Positions 6,516 to 10,235 of a stretch of 10,235 nt of DNA are shown here, in pieces. Position 1 is the stretch's first letter. Every line of letters begins with the position of its first letter. Position numbers and translations under genes: made by a program. The DNA is from CAZAIO01 sp964485235 (GTDB taxonomy: Bacteria > Chloroflexota > Dehalococcoidia > GIF9 > UBA5629), in the NCBI GenBank assembly GCA_964485235.1, contig CAZAIO010000100.1:1-10235 (forward strand). Direction: 5' to 3'. A model generated the notes under the pieces. That model ran no database searches. It was not told the origin of the DNA and was given only the letters and a program-made list of their open reading frames with translations.

Positions 6516-7658
6516 ATGAAAACAATGAATACTCTAGCTGATTACCTGCATGAAAGAATATCTGAACTGGAGCAATTAAAGAAAGAGGGCAAGAAAATAG
6601 TCAGTTATATCCCTGCAGGATATGTACCTGAAGAGATAATATGGGCCGGAGGGGCAATACCGGTTGCACTTAATCGGGGCGGAGACCATGATGCAGTAAT
6701 GAAATCTATTGAATTCATGCCCCGTGTATATGATACCTATTCCCGTTGCCAGATAGGCTACTGGGGTCTTGGAGAACCTTTATATCACATAAGCGACCTC
6801 ATGGTTGTTCCATGTGTCGATAAAAATGTTCAGGCAATAGGGGATTGCTGGGAAATGTGGACGGATACAGAACTGTTCAGACTTGGAGTCCCCCGCAATA
6901 ACACAACGGAACATGCGTATAAATACTATAATGCCATATTAAATGTACTTAAAGAAAAAATTGAAAACCTCACCGGTAACAAGATTACTGACGCAAAACT
7001 AAGAGAGGAAATTGATATTGCCAACAAAATGCGTTCGCTTTTACGTCAGATAAGCGAAAGCAGAAAATCTGAAACACCGCCTATAAGCGGCAGTGATTAT
7101 GTAAAATTACATCATGCAAGCTTTTTAGCCGATAGAAAATATATGGTCGAATACCTTGATTCCTTATATAAAGGCTTAAAAGACAAAAAGGGCAAAAAGG
7201 GCCCCAGGGTATTTCTCGTTGGCTCCTCTATAGCTGAAGGTGATTATAAAATATACGATCTTTTAGAATCCGCCGGAGTAAATGTAGTTATGGAGGACTT
7301 CTCCGGAGGCATGCGCCCATACTGGGAGCAAGTAAAAAACAGCGGTGACCCGATACAAGATTTAACAAATGGTTATTTCAGAGACAGGGCTCTCCTTCCT
7401 GCTTCCTTCAGACCTTCAAATGGAAGACTTTCTCTTTTATTACAACTTGCTAAGGAATATAAAGTTGATGGAGTAGTGTGCTATACCATGTTATATCATG
7501 AAAGCCACGAGATCGAAGGTATCCATTTCGGACGGCTTGCGGAAAAAGAGGGATTTCAATTCCTTAGATTAACGTCCGACTACGATGATAGTGAATACGA
7601 ATCACTTCGTACCCGTATTGAAGCGTTCGTAGAATCTATTAAAGAAGGAGCTTCATAG
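6516..7658 (+). CDS. 2-hydroxyacyl-CoA dehydratase / benzoyl-CoA reductase family, small (BcrC/HgdA-like) subunit
   Basis: This is a 380-aa HgdB-superfamily protein, the right length for the smaller subunit. The N-terminal segment GKKIVSYIPAGYVPEEIIWAG (25-45) matches the family's first strand-helix unit, in which a P-E-E/L-I pattern follows the strand. A second unit begins PRVFLVGSSIAEG (230-242). The protein has only four cysteines; C78 (YSRCQIG), C100 (VVPCVDK) and C322 (GVVCYTM) have the spacing expected for three cluster ligands, with C111 left over. The family motif D-x-C-x-G-x-R is here DFSGGMR (261-267), lacking that cysteine. An AGGGGA site (6504-6509) lies six bases before the ATG, and the gene follows the activase by 14 bases. 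Most likely it pairs with the 464-aa subunit encoded before the activase. Substrate is unknown. Confidence 0.86.
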   Translation: MKTMNTLADYLHERISELEQLKKEGKKIVSYIPAGYVPEEIIWAGGAIPVALNRGGDHDAVMKSIEFMPRVYDTYSRCQIGYWGLGEPLYHISDLMVVPCVDKNVQAIGDCWEMWTDTELFRLGVPRNNTTEHAYKYYNAILNVLKEKIENLTGNKITDAKLREEIDIANKMRSLLRQISESRKSETPPISGSDYVKLHHASFLADRKYMVEYLDSLYKGLKDKKGKKGPRVFLVGSSIAEGDYKIYDLLESAGVNVVMEDFSGGMRPYWEQVKNSGDPIQDLTNGYFRDRALLPASFRPSNGRLSLLLQLAKEYKVDGVVCYTMLYHESHEIEGIHFGRLAEKEGFQFLRLTSDYDDSEYESLRTRIEAFVESIKEGAS

Positions 7659-7664
7659 GATAAC

Positions 7665-7694
7665 ATGTTCAGGAAACTCGGTAGAAAATCGTAA
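7665..7694 (+). CDS. Possible nine-codon upstream ORF coupled to the hydrolase gene
   Basis: Between the small subunit gene and the hydrolase gene, ATG at 7665 opens a nine-codon frame (MFRKLGRKS) whose TAA overlaps the hydrolase ATG as TAATG. AGGA (7658-7661) lies three to four bases before this ATG. The hydrolase start itself has only a distant AGGAAA (17 bases upstream), so termination-reinitiation from this small frame could supply its translation. It may equally be chance; there is no protein-level evidence. Confidence 0.25.
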   Translation: MFRKLGRKS

Positions 7695-8488
7695 TGAAGG
7701 CCAAGATAAATGGTATATCAGTAAATTATCAGATCACCGGAAAAGGAAATAATCTTGTGCTTATTCACGGTGCCGGTGATAACCTTGAGATGTGGTATAA
7801 CCAGATCCAGGTTTTTGCAACAAGCTACAGAGTCATTTCATACGATGTAAGAGGATCGGGCGGAACTGAAAGCCCCGAAGGAAAATATTCTCTATCGCTC
7901 CTGGTACAGGATGCGTATGAGTTTTTAAAAACATTAGGTGTCGGAGAGGCTTATTTTCTTGGGTATTCAATGGGAGGTCGAATTGCGACACAACTGGCAT
8001 TGGATTATCCTGAGCTAGTAAAAGCACTAATTCTTGCCAGCAGTTCTCCAAATCTGACTCCACTCCCCCCTGAAGCCTTAAAGAGGCATCGGTCGATGCT
8101 GGATATTTTAGATAAGGGAGATATAGAAGCGTTCGCCCGGGCAATGACGGCGGAGGCCTTTTCTCCCGGTTTCGAGTCCAGTCATAATGCTGAATTTAAG
8201 AAATACATGCAAGTAAAACTCAAGAATAAGCCCGAAGGTATAGCCAGAATCATGAAATTAGGCCGGCCTGATAGTGTGCCTGACTTAAACCGTATCAAAT
8301 GTCCGGTATTATTGATCGCCGGCGAAAATGATTTAATGATGGGCCCTGAACAGGGTAATAAAGCACTTAGCATGATACAAAACTCAAAGCTTGTAGTTTT
8401 ACCCACTGGACATGCAACTCCGATTGAGACTCCCGATAAGTTTAACGCAGCAGTGCTTGAATTTCTCAATGAGTTGAAATCGCGGTAG
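7694..8488 (+). CDS. Alpha/beta-fold hydrolase (probable esterase, lactonase or C-C hydrolase)
   Basis: This is a 264-aa single-domain alpha/beta hydrolase of typical length. It shows the oxyanion-hole motif HGAGDN (25-30), the strand-turn YDVRGSGGTESP (50-61), nucleophile elbow GYSMGG with S92, acid D213 in AGENDLMM, and H240 in PTGHATPIETPD. All three catalytic residues are therefore in place. A cap region of helices spans about 120-190. There is no signal peptide, so it is cytoplasmic. The closest general types are 3-oxoadipate enol-lactonase-like and carboxylesterase-like enzymes; the substrate cannot be inferred. Its position between two sets of CoA-dehydratase/reductase subunits suggests it acts on an intermediate of the same pathway, for example thioester or ring hydrolysis, or removes a dead-end CoA ester (inference). 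It begins 35 bases after the previous gene, with weak ribosome-binding signals, and may be translationally coupled to a tiny upstream frame. Confidence 0.9.
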   Translation: MKAKINGISVNYQITGKGNNLVLIHGAGDNLEMWYNQIQVFATSYRVISYDVRGSGGTESPEGKYSLSLLVQDAYEFLKTLGVGEAYFLGYSMGGRIATQLALDYPELVKALILASSSPNLTPLPPEALKRHRSMLDILDKGDIEAFARAMTAEAFSPGFESSHNAEFKKYMQVKLKNKPEGIARIMKLGRPDSVPDLNRIKCPVLLIAGENDLMMGPEQGNKALSMIQNSKLVVLPTGHATPIETPDKFNAAVLEFLNELKSR

Positions 8489-8559
8489 CTGCATAATTGA
8501 AGCTAAGCGAGAGTCGAAAATAGTGGGGAAATGAGCTGATTTAATATTAGGAGGTAACA

Positions 8560-9699
8560 ATGTTAATGGACAAGTTCAATCAAGTGGTAGAAAACCCGCA
8601 TGATTATGCGAGGAACTGGAAAGCAAAAACGGGAGGCAAAGTTTGCGGATGCATATGCGCAAATGTCCCGGAAGAATTTATTTATGCGGCAGGAATATTA
8701 CCGGTAAGAATCCTGCCCGATCCGGAGGTTCCTGAAACACTTGCAGCAAGTCACATTCAGTCTAATAGATGTGCCATGTGCCGGGGATGCCTGGAGCAGG
8801 GCCTTCGCGGGACTTATGATTATGTTGACGCTTTAATGTATGTGCAGGGCTGTCTGGCTCAATCACAGACATTTGATTCATGGGTGCTTCACAAATCTCT
8901 TCAATGGAGCTATAAAATGTTCCAGCCTTTCCGGCAGGATATACCGGCGGCGAAGAAAGTCTACATTGAACTATTTAATGAGTTCAAAGCGTCTTTCGAA
9001 AAATGGCTCGGTGCTCCTGTCTCCAAAGAAGCACTTGCTAAATCAGTCGCCATATATAGAGAAAACCGTGAATTACTAAAACAGGTCTACGAACTCAGAA
9101 AGAGTCATCCACCGCTTATCAGTGGTTCCGATGCGCAGAAAATCGTTTTATCGAGCCTGTTAATGGACAAGAAAGAACACAACGAGTTGCTCAAACAATT
9201 TCTACAGGAGATAAAAAAGCAAACACCGTCAGGCGATGCTACACGTCCGAGGGTAATGCTCATAGGTTCCGGCCTGCCTCCTTTTGACTATATAGAACTC
9301 GTCGAGTCAGCCGGCGCAGATATCGTAATTGAGGACCATTGTATCGGAGCCCGATACTTTTGGGGAGAGGACGCTAATGATCCTCCTGCAAATGCTGACC
9401 CGCTGGACGCGATTATCACCTATTATCATGATAAGAAAGTACAGTGTGTCTACCAGGACTGGGATGGCGCGAAAGCCAAGAAACGTATTAACCAAATAAT
9501 CAAGGATTTCGATGTTAACGCAGTTATCTGGCTTGAACAGGTGTTCTGCGGTACACATCAGTGGGAAGTACCTGAAGAAATGGTTATGTTCGAAAAACTG
9601 GGATTGCCTGCTCTGAGAACACAACGTGGCCGGGCTCTCCCGCAAGGTCGACTTCGCCCCGAGATCGAGGCGTTTCTTAAGCAGGTAAAAAGCAAATAA
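8560..9699 (+). CDS. Second 2-hydroxyacyl-CoA dehydratase / benzoyl-CoA reductase small subunit (BcrC-like), cysteine-rich
   Basis: This is a 379-aa BcrC/HgdB-superfamily subunit, paralogous to the 380-aa protein at 6516 but much richer in cysteine (ten versus four). The N-terminal unit reads GKVCGCICANVPEEFIYAAG (26-45), with C29, C31 and C33. CAMCRGC (71-77) and C98 (VQGCLAQ) follow. The second unit starts PRVMLIGSGLPPFDY (230-244); the family motif D-x-C-x-G-x-R is intact as DHCIGAR (259-265), and C330 lies in VFCGTHQW. C77, C98 and C330 have the same spacing as C78, C100 and C322 of the first small subunit and are the probable cluster ligands. A near-perfect AGGAGG (8549-8554) five bases upstream fixes the start and suggests strong translation. 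The next gene, 39 bases on, encodes a BcrB-like partner. The order small-then-large subunit matches bcrC-bcrB of ATP-dependent benzoyl-CoA reductases, but the substrate is not proven. Confidence 0.87.
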   Translation: MLMDKFNQVVENPHDYARNWKAKTGGKVCGCICANVPEEFIYAAGILPVRILPDPEVPETLAASHIQSNRCAMCRGCLEQGLRGTYDYVDALMYVQGCLAQSQTFDSWVLHKSLQWSYKMFQPFRQDIPAAKKVYIELFNEFKASFEKWLGAPVSKEALAKSVAIYRENRELLKQVYELRKSHPPLISGSDAQKIVLSSLLMDKKEHNELLKQFLQEIKKQTPSGDATRPRVMLIGSGLPPFDYIELVESAGADIVIEDHCIGARYFWGEDANDPPANADPLDAIITYYHDKKVQCVYQDWDGAKAKKRINQIIKDFDVNAVIWLEQVFCGTHQWEVPEEMVMFEKLGLPALRTQRGRALPQGRLRPEIEAFLKQVKSK

Positions 9700-9738
9700 A
9701 CTGGTCAACCATACAGGTTAACCTATGAGGAGGAAACA

Positions 9739-10235
9739 ATGACACAGTTAAAACAGCAATATGAAAAGAAGCCCATTGAAAGCTGGGCCAGGATGAAAGA
9801 GCTCCGCCGTTGGCGTTTTAAAAACAACTGGGAGGCTCAGAAAAAAGGGAATCTTGCAATATTAAGTGAGGCCATGGGCTTGAAGGCATTATGGGCCGGC
9901 TTCGGCAGCCCTTACTACGCGGTCATGTCAGTGAGTCCCTACTGGACGGGAGCCAAACGTAATCCGGATGAGATACGCAGGCTTCTGGAATTCACTGACT
10001 CCAAGGGATACGGCCCGCAGGTATGCGGTGCGCTCAGGCTCCATCTCGCACATCTACTTGAAGGAAAAACTACAGTATCGCCTACAGGGGAAAACGTTAC
10101 TCCTGACTTTGCATGGCAGCTTAATTTCTGCCCCCAGGTTTCTCGTCTTGTTCATGAGGCAGCTAATAAAATAGGTATTCCTTATATCTGGATAGAACCC
10201 CTTCAGGGTGGCAACGTCGAGAAATCCAGAGAATA
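9739..10235 (+). CDS. Second large (BcrB-like) subunit, partial at right edge
   Basis: ATG 9739 opens a frame that stays open to the window end (165 codons seen, no stop). A strong GAGGAGGA site lies at about 9728-9734, five bases upstream. The N-terminus (MTQLKQQYEKKPIESWARMK) is charged and helical. C96 (PQVCGALR) and C131 (LNFCPQVS) are 35 residues apart, the spacing I recall for the corresponding cysteines of Thauera BcrB. The segment between them contains the TPDF-x-W-Q motif (121-127), similar to the APDM segment of BcrB. The strand IGIPYIWIEPL (145-155) then fits the family fold. It is therefore the large subunit for the 379-aa protein upstream. The remaining two-thirds of the gene, and whatever follows (possibly more activases), lies outside the window. 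Confidence 0.8.
   Translation, partial: MTQLKQQYEKKPIESWARMKELRRWRFKNNWEAQKKGNLAILSEAMGLKALWAGFGSPYYAVMSVSPYWTGAKRNPDEIRRLLEFTDSKGYGPQVCGALRLHLAHLLEGKTTVSPTGENVTPDFAWQLNFCPQVSRLVHEAANKIGIPYIWIEPLQGGNVEKSRE

Noticed and set aside
7833..8144. Minus-strand 103-codon open frame opposite the hydrolase
   Set aside because: It is the shadow of the alpha/beta hydrolase reading frame, with no motifs or start signals of its own.
9307..9708. Minus-strand 133-codon open frame opposite the second small subunit
   Set aside because: It is antisense to a well-supported coding region with family motifs and has no recognisable protein features.
9968..10174. Plus-strand 68-codon open frame near the right edge
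   Set aside because: It is out of frame with the longer open frame from 9739, which has a strong ribosome binding site and BcrB-like cysteine spacing.

Overview
The window looks like a chromosomal segment of an anaerobic, moderately AT-rich bacterium. The taxon cannot be fixed from this sequence. The anaerobic lifestyle is inferred from the gene content: oxygen-sensitive enzymes of the 2-hydroxyacyl-CoA dehydratase / ATP-dependent benzoyl-CoA reductase superfamily with an ASKHA-type activating ATPase, a cytoplasmic molybdenum or tungsten oxidoreductase with a four-cluster ferredoxin subunit, and a Crp/Fnr-type regulator. No rRNA, tRNA, CRISPR array, transposase or phage gene is visible.

Left part, minus strand. 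Positions 1-210 hold the N-terminus of a probable GAF/PAS-type sensor protein cut by the window edge. After a 234-base AT-rich gap comes a two-gene minus-strand unit that reads 3199 to 445: a DMSO-reductase-family molybdopterin oxidoreductase (724 aa) followed 10 bases later by a DmsB-like ferredoxin subunit (189 aa). Neither has an export signal and no membrane anchor gene follows, so the pair is probably cytoplasmic.

Middle. A Crp/Fnr-family regulator (3377-4063, plus strand) is divergent from the oxidoreductase. The shared 177-base region contains plausible promoters for both directions and a dyad over the regulator's own -35 element. Downstream of the regulator, a 261-base gene-free stretch carries an 18-of-20-match palindrome (4230-4249) with a TGA-N6-TCA core, a good candidate for this regulator's operator in front of the next operon.

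Right part, plus strand, 4325 to the window end. A compact operon encodes a large HgdB/BcrB-like subunit (464 aa), an activating ATPase (259 aa), a small BcrC-like subunit (380 aa), an alpha/beta hydrolase (264 aa), a second small BcrC-like subunit (379 aa, cysteine-rich) and the start of a second BcrB-like subunit (open at the right edge). It therefore carries two different two-subunit enzymes of one superfamily with only one activase in view.

Working model (inference): the activase uses ATP hydrolysis to drive low-potential electrons into one or both two-subunit enzymes, which reduce or dehydrate a CoA-thioester. The hydrolase may act on an intermediate or cleave a product. The Mo/W enzyme and its ferredoxin may perform another step on the same substrate or a linked redox reaction. 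The Crp/Fnr protein probably co-ordinates both transcription units. The substrate cannot be read from the sequence: no CoA ligase, CoA transferase or beta-oxidation gene lies in the window.
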